This document shows, piece after piece, positions 39,854 through 47,025 of a stretch of 64,000 nt of DNA. The number at the start of each line of letters is the position of its first letter. The first letter of the stretch is position 1. The stretch covers positions 1 through 64,000 of the forward strand of contig JAEWDF010000052.1 in assembly GCA_023390245.1 (NCBI GenBank). The letters run 5' to 3'. The notes beneath the pieces were generated by a model. It saw only the letters and a list, made by a program, of their open reading frames with translations, was not told the DNA's origin and ran no database searches. Origin of the DNA: Pseudomonadota bacterium (GTDB lineage: Bacteria > Pseudomonadota > Alphaproteobacteria > Caulobacterales > Caulobacteraceae). A program made the translations under genes and the position numbers.

Positions 39854-40182
39854 CGGGCGTTTCTCCTGGTCGTCGGCGCAGGATCACATCGCTGGCCTTT
39901 TGGCTCCCACGTCCGCGCTCTAACGGCGCTTCCGGCATGACACCGGTGGACATCCAAACTGTAGAGGCAGTTCTCCACGAAAAGCTAGGGCCAAGCGCCG
40001 GAGTCGTCGATCAACACGAATTTCGCCAAACGCTTGGAAGGGAATGTTGAACCGATCCTCAGAGGAGCGTCGATGTGTCACGAAGCGAAACGGACCATTT
40101 GGCCGCACGCCGCACCACCTGAGTATCAGCAACATTATTTCGCATAATATATCTTAGGCGATATACATTACCGGCTCGCCGT
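39854..40182. promoter_or_regulatory. 329-nt intergenic region upstream of the GH43 gene with AT-rich dyads
   Basis: No reading frame is credible here. The part next to the metallo-hydrolase stop (about 40120-40175) is strikingly AT-rich for this genome. It holds two dyads: ATTAT-5 nt-ATAAT (40134-40148) and TATATC-6 nt-GATATA (40148-40165). They share one base, so the pair makes a compact candidate operator and promoter zone. Any minus-strand transcript starting here would reach the GH43 gene after a leader of about 270 nt. Confidence 0.4.
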
Positions 40183-40977
40183 TCAGTCGAACATGCGGCT
40201 CCAGCCGTCATGCGCCACTTCCACATTGGCCGGAACGCTCTTTGACAAGGCGTTGTAATCCATGTCGATGTGGAGATTGGTCAGAACCGCCGTCTCGACC
40301 TCGGCGCGCACGATCCAGTCCAGAGCGCGGTCCAGGTGCGCGTGGGTCGGATGCGGCGTATAACGCAGCGCGTCGACGATCCAGAGCCGGCAGCCGCGCA
40401 CCGCCTCCAGCGCCGCATCGTCCAGGTCGGAGACATCGCTGGAATAGGCCACGTCCCCGATGCGGTAACCGACGGAGCGGATCGGCCCGTGCGCCTGGTC
40501 GAAGGTGACGATCGGGATCGGCCCGCCCGCCCCGTCGACCTGCCACGGCGCTCCATGCGGCGGGATCGTGTGGGCGTCCAGCAGCGGCGGATAGCCCAGC
40601 TTCTCCGCGAAGATATAGTCGAACCGATGCGTCAGCGACGCCCGTGTCGCCGTGTCCATCCAGGCGGGAATGCGTCGCCGCGCGCGGGCCGCGAAGGCGC
40701 GCAGGTCGTCGATGCCGTGGGTCTGGTCGGCGTGGTCATGGGTGTAGAGCACCGCATCGATCTGATCGACGCCGGCGGCCAGCATCTGTTCGCGCAGGTC
40801 CGGCGAGGTGTCGATCAGCGCCGCCGTCGTCCCATCGGGTCCGCGCCGGCGCGCCAGCATCGAGCAGCGCGTGCGCCGGTTCCTCGGCTCGCCCGGATCG
40901 CAGGCGCCCCAGTCGCCGTCGCCGCGCGGCACGCCGCCGGAGGAGCCGCAGCCCAGGATGACGATCTCCAGGCTCAT
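40183..40977 (-). CDS. MBL-fold metallo-hydrolase (PhnP-like phosphodiesterase family)
   Basis: A 264-aa beta-lactamase-fold protein of the RNase Z/PhnP branch: VILGCGSSGGVPRGDGDWG near the start, then LIDTSPDLREQM, and the metal site THDHADQTHGIDDLR. H80, H82 and D84 follow the HxHxDH rule, but the last His is Gln (Q85), so the second metal site may differ. SDVSDLDD and TNLHIDMDY supply later ligands. The ATG overlaps the tatD stop (ATGA). Function is probably cyclic phosphodiester hydrolysis; the substrate is unknown. Confidence 0.85.
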   Translation of the reverse strand: MSLEIVILGCGSSGGVPRGDGDWGACDPGEPRNRRTRCSMLARRRGPDGTTAALIDTSPDLREQMLAAGVDQIDAVLYTHDHADQTHGIDDLRAFAARARRRIPAWMDTATRASLTHRFDYIFAEKLGYPPLLDAHTIPPHGAPWQVDGAGGPIPIVTFDQAHGPIRSVGYRIGDVAYSSDVSDLDDAALEAVRGCRLWIVDALRYTPHPTHAHLDRALDWIVRAEVETAVLTNLHIDMDYNALSKSVPANVEVAHDGWSRMFD

Positions 40978-41756
40978 GACGGCCTCGGCACGCGGTCGAA
41001 CAGGCCGAAGAAGGCCTCGGTCGTGCGGCGGTCCGCCTCCTCCGCCGTCCAGCCCCGGATCTCGGCCAGCTTGTCTAGCACCAGGCCGACATAGGCCGGT
41101 TCGTTGCGTCGTCCCCGATGCGGGATCGGCGCCAGATACGGGCAGTCCGTCTCGACGATGATTCGGTCGGCCGGCATGGCGCGGATGACCGCCCTCACCT
41201 CTTCGGCCGCCTTGAAGGTGGCGATGCCGGACACGGAAAACCACCCCCCGAGTTCCGCCGCAAGTTCAGAGAGTTCTGGACCACTTGTGTAGCAATGCAT
41301 CAGGAATTTGAACGGGCCGCGCGCGTGTTCTTCCCGAAGGATGGCGGCCATGACGTCGTCGGCCTCGCGCGTGTGGACGACCAACGGAAGGTTCGTGCGG
41401 CGCGCCGCCTCGACGTGTTGGCGAAAGACCTGGGCCTGGATGTCGCGCGGGCTCAGGTCGTAGTGGAAGTCCAGGCCGCATTCGCCGATCCCGACCACCT
41501 TGGGCCGGCGCGCCAGCTCGACCAGGGTCTCGGCGGTCAGGTCGGCGGCGTCCCTGGCCTCGTGCGGATGCACGCCCACGGTGCAGAAGATGTCGTCGTG
41601 CGCCATGGCCAGGCCGTGCGTCGCCTCGAACGTCGTCAGCCGGTCCGAGATCTCGACCATCAGCCGCACGCCCGCCGCCCTCGCGCGGGCGATGACCGCG
41701 TCCTGGTCCCCGTCGAACTGCGGCGCGTGCAGGTTCACATGGCTGTCGATCAGCAT
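40974..41756 (-). CDS. TatD-family metal-dependent hydrolase
   Basis: A TIM-barrel hydrolase of 260 aa, related to TatD DNases. Segments include CTVGVHPHEARD, VGIGECGLDFHYDLSP, PLVVHTREAD, LMHCYTSG and IIVETDCPYLAP. The N-terminal HxH metal motif of most members reads DSHVNLH, with Asn at the second position; E. coli TatD also has VNL there. It sits after tmk-holB, a conserved placement in many bacteria, with start overlapping the holB stop (TGATG). Confidence 0.92.
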   Translation of the reverse strand: MLIDSHVNLHAPQFDGDQDAVIARARAAGVRLMVEISDRLTTFEATHGLAMAHDDIFCTVGVHPHEARDAADLTAETLVELARRPKVVGIGECGLDFHYDLSPRDIQAQVFRQHVEAARRTNLPLVVHTREADDVMAAILREEHARGPFKFLMHCYTSGPELSELAAELGGWFSVSGIATFKAAEEVRAVIRAMPADRIIVETDCPYLAPIPHRGRRNEPAYVGLVLDKLAEIRGWTAEEADRRTTEAFFGLFDRVPRPS

Positions 41757-42748
41757 CAGCCGGTCGTCTCCGTCAGGGCGCGGGTCTTGCGGATGTCGTT
41801 CAGCGCCGCCGCCAGCAGGTCGCCCCGGTCGAGGTTGATGGCCGCGGCGCGGTCCGGCAACGGGCTCAGCCGCTCCCACAACTCGGCCCAGAGATTGGCC
41901 GGGCGGCTCGGGGATTCGAGCGCCCGGCGGCGCACCGCCGCGACCAACCGGTCCATCAGGATGTCGAACCGCTCCTGCCCCTCCGCGCCGCGGAAGCGGT
42001 CGGCGGTCGCCAGGACCTCGGCGCGGTCGATGTCGCCCTCGACCCAGCGGCGGGCCAGCTGGTCCATTTCGAAGGTCGCGCCCGACGCCAGGGCCAGGGC
42101 CTGGCCCGGCGATCCCCCCGCCATGGCGGCCGCCTGTTCGCAGGCGTCCGGATCGGCGCCCGTGTGGTCCCGGACCAGGTCTTCCAGCCGCGCCTGCGGC
42201 CAGACCGGAAAGCTCAGCCGGCGACAGCGCGACCGGATCGTCGCCAGCAGGCGGCCCGGCGCATGGGTCACCAGGAACAGCACCCCCTGCTCCGGCGGCT
42301 CCTCAAGAATCTTCAGCAAGGCGTTGGCGGCGTTGATGTTCAGGTCGTCCGCCGCGTCGATGATCGCCACCCGGTGACGCGCCTGGGACGGGCGCTTGGC
42401 GAAGAATTCCGGCAGGTCGCGCGCCTGGTCGACCGAGATGGACTTCTTGATCTTGCCGCCCTCCACGGTCCGCTCCAGCACCAGCAGGTCCGGGTGGGCC
42501 TGGGCCGAGACTAGGCGGCTGACGGGGTCCTCGCGCGCCGCCCCCAGCGGCCCTCGCGCCGCGTCGGGCTCCGCCCCCAGCAGGCGGCGCGCGGCGCGAT
42601 AGGCGAAGCTGGCCTTGCCCGTTCCCTCGACCCCGCACAGCAGCCAGGCGTGATGCAGCCGGCCGCGCGACCAGGCGTCCAGGAAGGCGGTCTCGGCGGC
42701 GATGTCCGGAACCAGGTCGAAGCGATCGCGCGGATGGTCGTCGCTCAC
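41756..42748 (-). CDS. holB: DNA polymerase III delta' subunit
   Basis: A clamp-loader subunit of 330 aa. The N-terminal AAA+ domain has LLCGVEGTGKASFAYRAARRLL, VDQARDLPEFFAKRPSQA and NINAANALLKILEEPP, with the sensor segment TIRSRCRRLSFPVW. An Ala/Arg-rich C-terminal collar follows. The start is a GTG overlapping the tmk stop (GTGA), which gives the family start region; the open frame further upstream lies within tmk. Confidence 0.92.
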   Translation of the reverse strand: MSDDHPRDRFDLVPDIAAETAFLDAWSRGRLHHAWLLCGVEGTGKASFAYRAARRLLGAEPDAARGPLGAAREDPVSRLVSAQAHPDLLVLERTVEGGKIKKSISVDQARDLPEFFAKRPSQARHRVAIIDAADDLNINAANALLKILEEPPEQGVLFLVTHAPGRLLATIRSRCRRLSFPVWPQARLEDLVRDHTGADPDACEQAAAMAGGSPGQALALASGATFEMDQLARRWVEGDIDRAEVLATADRFRGAEGQERFDILMDRLVAAVRRRALESPSRPANLWAELWERLSPLPDRAAAINLDRGDLLAAALNDIRKTRALTETTG

Positions 42749-43377
42749 AGCAGCCGCGCCTCCACCGCGTCCCACACGCGGGCCTCCACCTCGTCGGGCG
42801 ATCCCGAGGCGTCGATCAGGACGCACCGCTCGGGATGGTCCTGGACGACCCGTCGGAAGCCGTCGCGCAGGCGGCGGTGGAACGCCAGCCCCTTGGACTC
42901 GAAACGCGTCTCGAACAGGCCCCGGCCGAAGGCGCGCTCCAGCCCCAGTTCGACCGGCAGGTCGAACACCAGGGTCAGGTCCGGCTGGTCGGCGCCGACC
43001 ACGCCCGCGTCCACCTGTTCGATGAAGTCCGGGCGCACGCCGCCGCCCGCGCCCTGGTAGGCCCGGCTGGAATCGGCGAAGCGGTCGCACACCACCCAGT
43101 CGCCGGCGGCCAGCGCCGGGCGGATGGTGTTCTCCAGGTGGTCCGACCGCGCGGCGTACATCAGCAGGGTCTCGGTCATCGCCGACCAGGGCTCGGCCTC
43201 GGTCGCCACGACCAGGTTGCGGATGACCTCCGCGCCCCGGGAACCGCCGGGCTCGCGGGTGCGCACCACGGTCCGGTCGCCCAGCCGGGGCTGTAGGCGC
43301 GCGACCAGCCGCCCGACCTGGGTCGACTTGCCGGCGCCCTCGCCGCCCTCGAAGGTGATGAACTTTCCACGGGTCAC
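42745..43377 (-). CDS. tmk: Thymidylate kinase
   Basis: Phosphorylates dTMP to dTDP, one step after ThyA. The 210-aa protein has P-loop FEGGEGAGKSTQ, the DR(F/Y/H) motif VCDRFADSSRAYQGAG, and an LID region GLERAFGRGLFETRFESKG. Length is typical. It heads the coupled series tmk-holB-tatD-metallo-hydrolase, in which each gene overlaps the next by 1-4 nt. Confidence 0.96.
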   Translation of the reverse strand: MTRGKFITFEGGEGAGKSTQVGRLVARLQPRLGDRTVVRTREPGGSRGAEVIRNLVVATEAEPWSAMTETLLMYAARSDHLENTIRPALAAGDWVVCDRFADSSRAYQGAGGGVRPDFIEQVDAGVVGADQPDLTLVFDLPVELGLERAFGRGLFETRFESKGLAFHRRLRDGFRRVVQDHPERCVLIDASGSPDEVEARVWDAVEARLL

Positions 43378-43425
43378 AGGGCTTCATGGCGCCCCGGCGC
43401 CGTCGGGCGCAAGCCCGCGCGGCGT

Positions 43426-44268
43426 TCAGCTTCCCGATATCAACAGGGCGTCCGCATAGCCCCGCGCCGCCAGGGCCTGGCGCGCCCGCTCGGCGGCGTT
43501 GGCGTCCTCCCACGGCCCGACCACGACGCGGTAGCGCGTCTCTCCGCCGCCTGCGCGCACCCAGCCGCTCAGGCTGTTGGCCGTCCGCGCCGCCTGTTCG
43601 CGATCGGCGAAGGTTCCCGCCTGCACCCAGAAGGACGCCGGCTCGGGCGGCGCTGGCGTCCGGATCGGCGGCGGCGTCGACGTCAAGGTCGTCGGAACCG
43701 GCGGCGAGGCCGCGGCGGCCTGGAGCACCACGCCGCCGCCCAGGCGCGGCGCGCGCCCGAGATAGCGCACCCGCACCCGTCCCACGCCACGCGAGACCAG
43801 ACCCAGTTCGTCGGCCGCGCCGCGCGACAGGTCGATGATGCGGTCGTCGACGAACGGCCCCCGGTCGTTGATGCGCACCACGACGCGCCGCCCGTTCTCC
43901 AGATTGGTGACCTCGGCCAGGCCGGGCAGCGGCAACGTCTTGTGCGCCGCCGTCAGCGCCCGCATGTCGAATCGCTCTCCGGTCGACGTCGGCCGGCCGT
44001 TGAAGGCGTCGCCGTACCAGGACGCCAGGCCCACCTCGTCATAGCCCGGCTGCTCGGTCGGGCGGTACCAGCGCCCGCGCACCTGATAGGGCCGCATCGT
44101 ACCCGAGACGATCGGCGCCGGATCCTTGACCACGGGCGCCCGCGTCGGGGCCGCCCCTCCCCCGCCGATGCTGGCGCAGGCCGCCAGCAGGGAGAACAGC
44201 CCCAGGACCAGCAGGCCCCGAAGCGCCCGTCCGGCGGCGATCGGCGATCTCATGGCGGCGCGCGTCAT
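43426..44268 (-). CDS. rlpA: Septal ring lytic transglycosylase RlpA family lipoprotein
   Basis: An outer-membrane-type lipoprotein of 280 aa with lipobox LLAAC (C31). The double-psi beta-barrel domain includes GLASWYGDAFNGRPTSTGE, LTAAHKTLPLP, VVVRINDRGPF and RIIDLSRGAADELG. A C-terminal SPOR domain (about 205-280, FWVQAGTFADREQA) should target it to denuded glycan at the division site. RlpA enzymes of this type cut such glycan. It is divergent from tRNA-Ser. Confidence 0.93.
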   Translation of the reverse strand: MTRAAMRSPIAAGRALRGLLVLGLFSLLAACASIGGGGAAPTRAPVVKDPAPIVSGTMRPYQVRGRWYRPTEQPGYDEVGLASWYGDAFNGRPTSTGERFDMRALTAAHKTLPLPGLAEVTNLENGRRVVVRINDRGPFVDDRIIDLSRGAADELGLVSRGVGRVRVRYLGRAPRLGGGVVLQAAAASPPVPTTLTSTPPPIRTPAPPEPASFWVQAGTFADREQAARTANSLSGWVRAGGGETRYRVVVGPWEDANAAERARQALAARGYADALLISGS

Positions 44269-44302
44269 GGATTCACCATGACGAACGAGATTTGGCCTTT
44301 GG

Positions 44303-44328
44303 TTAACGCCGCCCTTCCCTGCTAGGAC
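44303..44328 (+). promoter_or_regulatory. Caulobacter-type housekeeping promoter of tRNA-Ser
   Basis: TTAACGC (44303-44309) and GCTAGGAC (44321-44328) are separated by 11 nt. They match the Caulobacter consensus TTGACGS - N10-14 - GCTANAWC at 6 of 7 and 7 of 8 positions. Transcription would start about 35 nt before the tRNA. This is the best promoter match I found in the window. Confidence 0.6.
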
Positions 44329-44369
44329 GGCCGCCCGGGCGCCGGACCGACGATGCGTCGCCCGAAAAT

Positions 44370-44459
44370 GGAAGCGTGGCCGAGCGGTTTAAGGCACTGG
44401 TCTTGAAAACCAGCGACGGTGCAAGCCGTCCGTGGGTTCGAATCCCACCGCTTCCGCCA
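44370..44459 (+). tRNA. tRNA-Ser (anticodon UGA)
   Basis: A 90-nt class II tRNA. The acceptor stem GGAAGCG / CGCTTCC is perfect, with discriminator G at 44456 and an encoded CCA at 44457-44459. The anticodon stem CTGGT / ACCAG encloses the loop CTTGAAA with TGA at 44404-44406. The long variable arm (CGACGGTGCAAGCCGTCC region) and T-loop GGTTCGAATCCC are as expected for serine tRNA. It reads UCA and related serine codons. Confidence 0.97.
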
Positions 44460-44636
44460 TCCCGTTTTTTCAGCGTTTTAGTTCAATGTCTTACGGGGGG
44501 GGGAATGTCTAAAGGGACGATGAGCGTTTTTCTTCCGTGGGTCCAACCTCGCGCGAGTTTTGCGCCATTTTGGGTTGCATTACGGAACCTGTTATGGCGG
44601 GATACTCCTGGGAGATGAACTCTCGGAGGAGATGCT
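44460..44636 (+). other. AT-richer gap after tRNA-Ser with T-runs, a 9-G tract and a possible leader ORF
   Basis: Right after the tRNA comes CCCGTTTTTTCAG, which may end its transcript. At 44495-44503 there are nine G in a row, the longest single-base run noticed here. An ATG at 44505 just after the G run opens a 37-codon frame ending at 44618, 18 nt before the next gene; its product (starting MSKGTMSVFLPW) resembles nothing I know. A strong GGAGGAG stands at about 44623-44630. No integrase or direct repeat of the tRNA end is seen. Confidence 0.4.
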
Positions 44637-44858
44637 ATGCGTAAATTTCTTCCCGCCGCCGTTCTGGCTTTCTCAGTCGCCGCCGCAGGCGCATCGTCCG
44701 TGCAGGCTCATGGCCTGATCCATAATGTCACGACCTATTACGCTAACGCCTCGAAGGCCGACGTCGTTGGCGTCTACACCATCTACTGTGACGGCCATTC
44801 GAAAAGTTGGGGTTCGGTGACTGTTTGGTCGGACTCCGACGATTACCCCTGTCCCTGA
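44637..44858 (+). CDS. Small secreted protein, DUF6289-like
   Basis: A 73-aa protein with a clear signal peptide (MRKFLPAAVLAFSVAAAGA, cleavage near VQA-H). The mature part of about 50 residues has VTTYYANASKADVVGVY, YCDGHSKSWGSVT, and a final CP. The YY..A...VVG....CDG...SWGSVT layout and two cysteines resemble the DUF6289 family of unknown function; this is from memory of the family and should be searched. A strong GGAGGAG ribosome site supports expression. Base composition around it is lower in GC than neighbours, so recent acquisition next to the tRNA is possible. Confidence 0.7.
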   Translation: MRKFLPAAVLAFSVAAAGASSVQAHGLIHNVTTYYANASKADVVGVYTIYCDGHSKSWGSVTVWSDSDDYPCP

Positions 44859-44897
44859 AGACCGAGCGGTCAGCCCGGCGTGATGATCCAGCACCGT

Positions 44898-45200
44898 CTA
44901 GCCGCAGGCGGCGCGGATGATCTTGCCGGTTCCCGGGTCCGTTTCGATGGTCACCCGCTCCTGGCGATAGTCCAGGGTCACAGGCTGGCCGGGCGCGATC
45001 TGGCGCACGATTGTGGCGCCCGTCATCTGCATGGCCCTGTCGTCGGTGAGGCGGTCCATGCCCGTCAACGCCTCGGCCGCATCGCGCCGGCACACGCCCG
45101 GAGCGTCGCTGTTCCCGCCCCGGTCCGCATCGGTCTGGCAGGCCGCGACGATCAAGCCGGCGAACGGCAGCATGGCGATGGAGATCAGTTTCTCTTTCAC
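44898..45200 (-). CDS. I78-family peptidase inhibitor lipoprotein
   Basis: A 100-aa envelope protein. It begins with GTG and a short signal with lipobox LIVAAC (C21). The mature domain VCRRDAAEALTGM...GATIVRQIAPGQPVTLDYRQERVTIETD plus the closing AACG matches the I78 inhibitor fold (family type: Aspergillus elastase inhibitor). The final Cys and the Cys near the start of the domain may form a disulfide. The longer open frame upstream has no ribosome site and is not used. The target protease is unknown. Confidence 0.85.
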   Translation of the reverse strand: MKEKLISIAMLPFAGLIVAACQTDADRGGNSDAPGVCRRDAAEALTGMDRLTDDRAMQMTGATIVRQIAPGQPVTLDYRQERVTIETDPGTGKIIRAACG

Positions 45201-45429
45201 ATAAACCCATCCTGTGGTTGCGTTCCTAACAACTATTTCCCGCAAAGGTTCGCGACAGGAGGACGGATCGCCAGGCGTCGTCCTTGCCCTTCGCGACAGG
45301 CATCCCGGCCCCGCGTTCCGATCGTCGTCCACCGTGACGCGGCCTCGCCGGAACGCATGGCTGTGAGGAAACATGAAGGGCGTACGCCGCCGCGCCCGAC
45401 GCCCAACCGAACAGGCGCCGGCGTCACCA

Positions 45430-45600
45430 TCAGCGTCCCGTGCCGAAGCCGTCGGATCCGCCGGCGCCCGCGGCGCCCTCGCCGCCCGAGGCCGGGCCTT
45501 CCGGCGTCTTGCCGGCGTCGTTGCTCTCGACGGGGCGGGGGCGTTCGATGTCGGCCTTGTCCTCGTCGCGTTCGCCGGGCGTGCGGATCGGATCGGTCAT
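45430..45600 (-). CDS. Small acidic, glycine-rich hypothetical protein (56 aa)
   Basis: An unrecognised short gene. The ATG at 45600 is preceded by AAGGAG at a 7-nt spacing, one of the best ribosome sites in the region. The product starts MTDPIRTPGERDEDKADIER, then NDAGKTPEGPASGGEGAAGA and ends GSDGFGTGR. It has no hydrophobic segment, no cysteine and a composition typical of intrinsically disordered proteins. Short proteins of this kind are common beside housekeeping genes in Caulobacterales; no function can be proposed. The overlapping plus-strand frames have no ribosome site. Confidence 0.6.
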   Translation of the reverse strand: MTDPIRTPGERDEDKADIERPRPVESNDAGKTPEGPASGGEGAAGAGGSDGFGTGR

Positions 45601-45672
45601 GTCGGTTCTCCTTGCTGATGCAGGGGAAACCGGCGAGCGTCGCGGTCCGTTCCGTCCAGCCGGCCGTGACGG

Positions 45673-45939
45673 CTAGATCGCCGGGCCGCGCGAGAAATCC
45701 GGCAGCGGAACCCAGCCGGTGAAGATCAGCACCATGACCACGCCCCAGACCAGGGCGCTGACCCAGGTGGTGGTGATGAATTTGCGCTTCAGCCGGGGTT
45801 CGGCCGGCGCGCCCCATTGGGCCCCGTCGGCAGGCGGCTCGTGCCGCTCCCGCGACGTGCCCAGCGGAAGGACGGCGAACAGCACGGTCCACCAGCAGAC
45901 CAGATAGATGGCGAAGGCGGTCATGGGGCCGATGGGCAT
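45673..45939 (-). CDS. DUF1467 family membrane protein
   Basis: An 88-aa protein with two membrane helices (MTAFAIYLVCWWTVLFAVLPLG and TTWVSALVWGVVMVLIFTGW) joined by a hydrophilic loop containing GAPAEPRLKRKFITTT, the pattern of DUF1467. The function is unknown; in related genomes it stands near RNase J and proline-tRNA ligase genes. The ATG at 45939 with AGAGG upstream is chosen; the longer open frame reaches into the DUF3088 gene. Confidence 0.83.
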   Translation of the reverse strand: MPIGPMTAFAIYLVCWWTVLFAVLPLGTSRERHEPPADGAQWGAPAEPRLKRKFITTTWVSALVWGVVMVLIFTGWVPLPDFSRGPAI

Positions 45940-45947
45940 GGGAACCT

Positions 45948-46286
45948 CTAGGGATGCGGCCGGCCGACGCCGTAGCGGGCCGCCAGATAGGGAGCGATGG
46001 CGTGATCCTGCAGGAAGCGGCGGCCGGTCGTCTCGCTGACCTGAGCCTCGGGCCAGTCCAGTTCGCCGTCCAGGACCAGGATCGGGCAACCCTGGTGCGC
46101 CTCGCCCACCTGTTCGATCACCGGCGGGCGCGGGCGCGGATGGTCCAGATAGACCACTTCCAGCCGCTCGCGCAGGCGTGGATAGAAGGCCAGGACGCCC
46201 TCGACATAGGCGCCGGCCGGGCAGAACCAGGGGCCGCCCTGGTCGTCATGCCAGTCGGGGTTCAGCAGGAAGAGTCGTTCGGCCAT
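45948..46286 (-). CDS. DUF3088 family protein
   Basis: A 112-aa soluble protein with FLLNPDWHDDQGGPWFCPAGAYVEGVL near the start, the DUF3088 signature, then VVYLDHPRPRPPVIEQVGEAHQGCPILVL. The Cys-Pro in WFCPAG and the alternating strand pattern resemble a thioredoxin-like fold with one active-site cysteine, but no activity is established. It lies 8 nt upstream of the DUF1467 gene on the same strand. Confidence 0.82.
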   Translation of the reverse strand: MAERLFLLNPDWHDDQGGPWFCPAGAYVEGVLAFYPRLRERLEVVYLDHPRPRPPVIEQVGEAHQGCPILVLDGELDWPEAQVSETTGRRFLQDHAIAPYLAARYGVGRPHP

Positions 46287-46368
46287 GCCCTGCTCTACTC
46301 CGGCCGCGCGGCCGTTTCCAACCCGAACCGGCTTGGCGCGGGGCAGGTCGGCGCCCTAGCATCGAAAC

Positions 46369-47004
46369 GTGCTGAGCTATCCCAAGCGAATCCAGGCTTT
46401 CGCCGTGGCCGCCGCCGCCCTGGCGGGGTTCGTGGACGCGGTCGCCTTCATCCAGACGGGCGGCTTCTTCGTCTCCTTCATGAGCGGCAATTCCACGCGC
46501 ATGGCGGTGGGATTCGCCCAGAACCTGCAGGCGGCCTGGACGGCCATGGCGCTGATCGGCGCCTTCCTGTCCGGGGTGATCGGCGGCTCGGCGCTGGCGC
46601 GCTGGCCCCGTCGCGGCCGGCTGGCGGTGATCGTCCTGGTCAGCGTCCTGCTGTTCGCCGCCGCCTGCGCCAGCGGGGCCGGCCTGCCCTTCCCCGCCGC
46701 CCTGCTGTCGGCCCTGTCGATGGGCGCGCTGAACATGGTTCTGGACGAGGACGGAGAGACCCGCGTGGCCCTGACCTACATGACCGGGGCGCTGGTCAAG
46801 ATCGGCCAGCGCCTGGCCGGCGCCCTGTTCGGCGGGCCGCGCTGGGCGTGGCTGCCTTATCTCCTGCTATGGACGGGCCTGGCCGGCGGAGCGGTGATCG
46901 GCGCCCTGGCCTACAGGGCGATCGGGGCGGTCGCGCTGCTGATCGCCTCGGCCCTGGCCCTGGTGTTGGGCCTGATGCTGCGGAGCGCGACTGCGTCCCG
47001 CTGA
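46369..47004 (+). CDS. YoaK/DUF1275 family membrane protein
   Basis: A 211-aa protein with six membrane helices. The family signature GFVDAVAFIQTGGFFVSFMSGNSTRMAVG (residues about 21-49) is complete, and MNMVLDEDGETRVALTYMTGALVK-like sequence follows in the middle. Function is unknown; a transport role is often assumed. It begins with GTG and no clear ribosome site. Its stop lies in one copy of a 14-nt tandem repeat shared with the convergent rnj gene. Confidence 0.85.
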   Translation: MLSYPKRIQAFAVAAAALAGFVDAVAFIQTGGFFVSFMSGNSTRMAVGFAQNLQAAWTAMALIGAFLSGVIGGSALARWPRRGRLAVIVLVSVLLFAAACASGAGLPFPAALLSALSMGALNMVLDEDGETRVALTYMTGALVKIGQRLAGALFGGPRWAWLPYLLLWTGLAGGAVIGALAYRAIGAVALLIASALALVLGLMLRSATASR

Positions 47005-47025
47005 TCACAGGCCGCTGATCACAGG
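46998..47025. repeat. 14-nt tandem duplication at the DUF1275/rnj convergent junction
   Basis: CCGCTGATCACAGG occurs twice in a row (46998-47011, 47012-47025). Each copy contains the palindrome TGATCA, which reads TGA on both strands. The left copy supplies the stop of the DUF1275 gene, the right copy the stop of rnj. A slippage duplication that separated two once-shared stops is the simplest reading. Confidence 0.75.

Noticed and set aside
44376..44618. Frame starting inside tRNA-Ser (80 codons)
   Set aside because: The upstream half is tRNA sequence, so the long form is not a gene; only the part from 44505 is kept, as a doubtful leader frame.
44370..44900. Integrated element at tRNA-Ser
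   Set aside because: No integrase, no repeat of the tRNA 3' end and no phage or plasmid genes; composition alone is too weak.
45373..45676. Two plus-strand frames of about 80 codons in the gap after the I78 gene
   Set aside because: No ribosome site, Ala/Arg/Ser shadow composition, and they lie opposite the better-supported 56-aa minus-strand gene.
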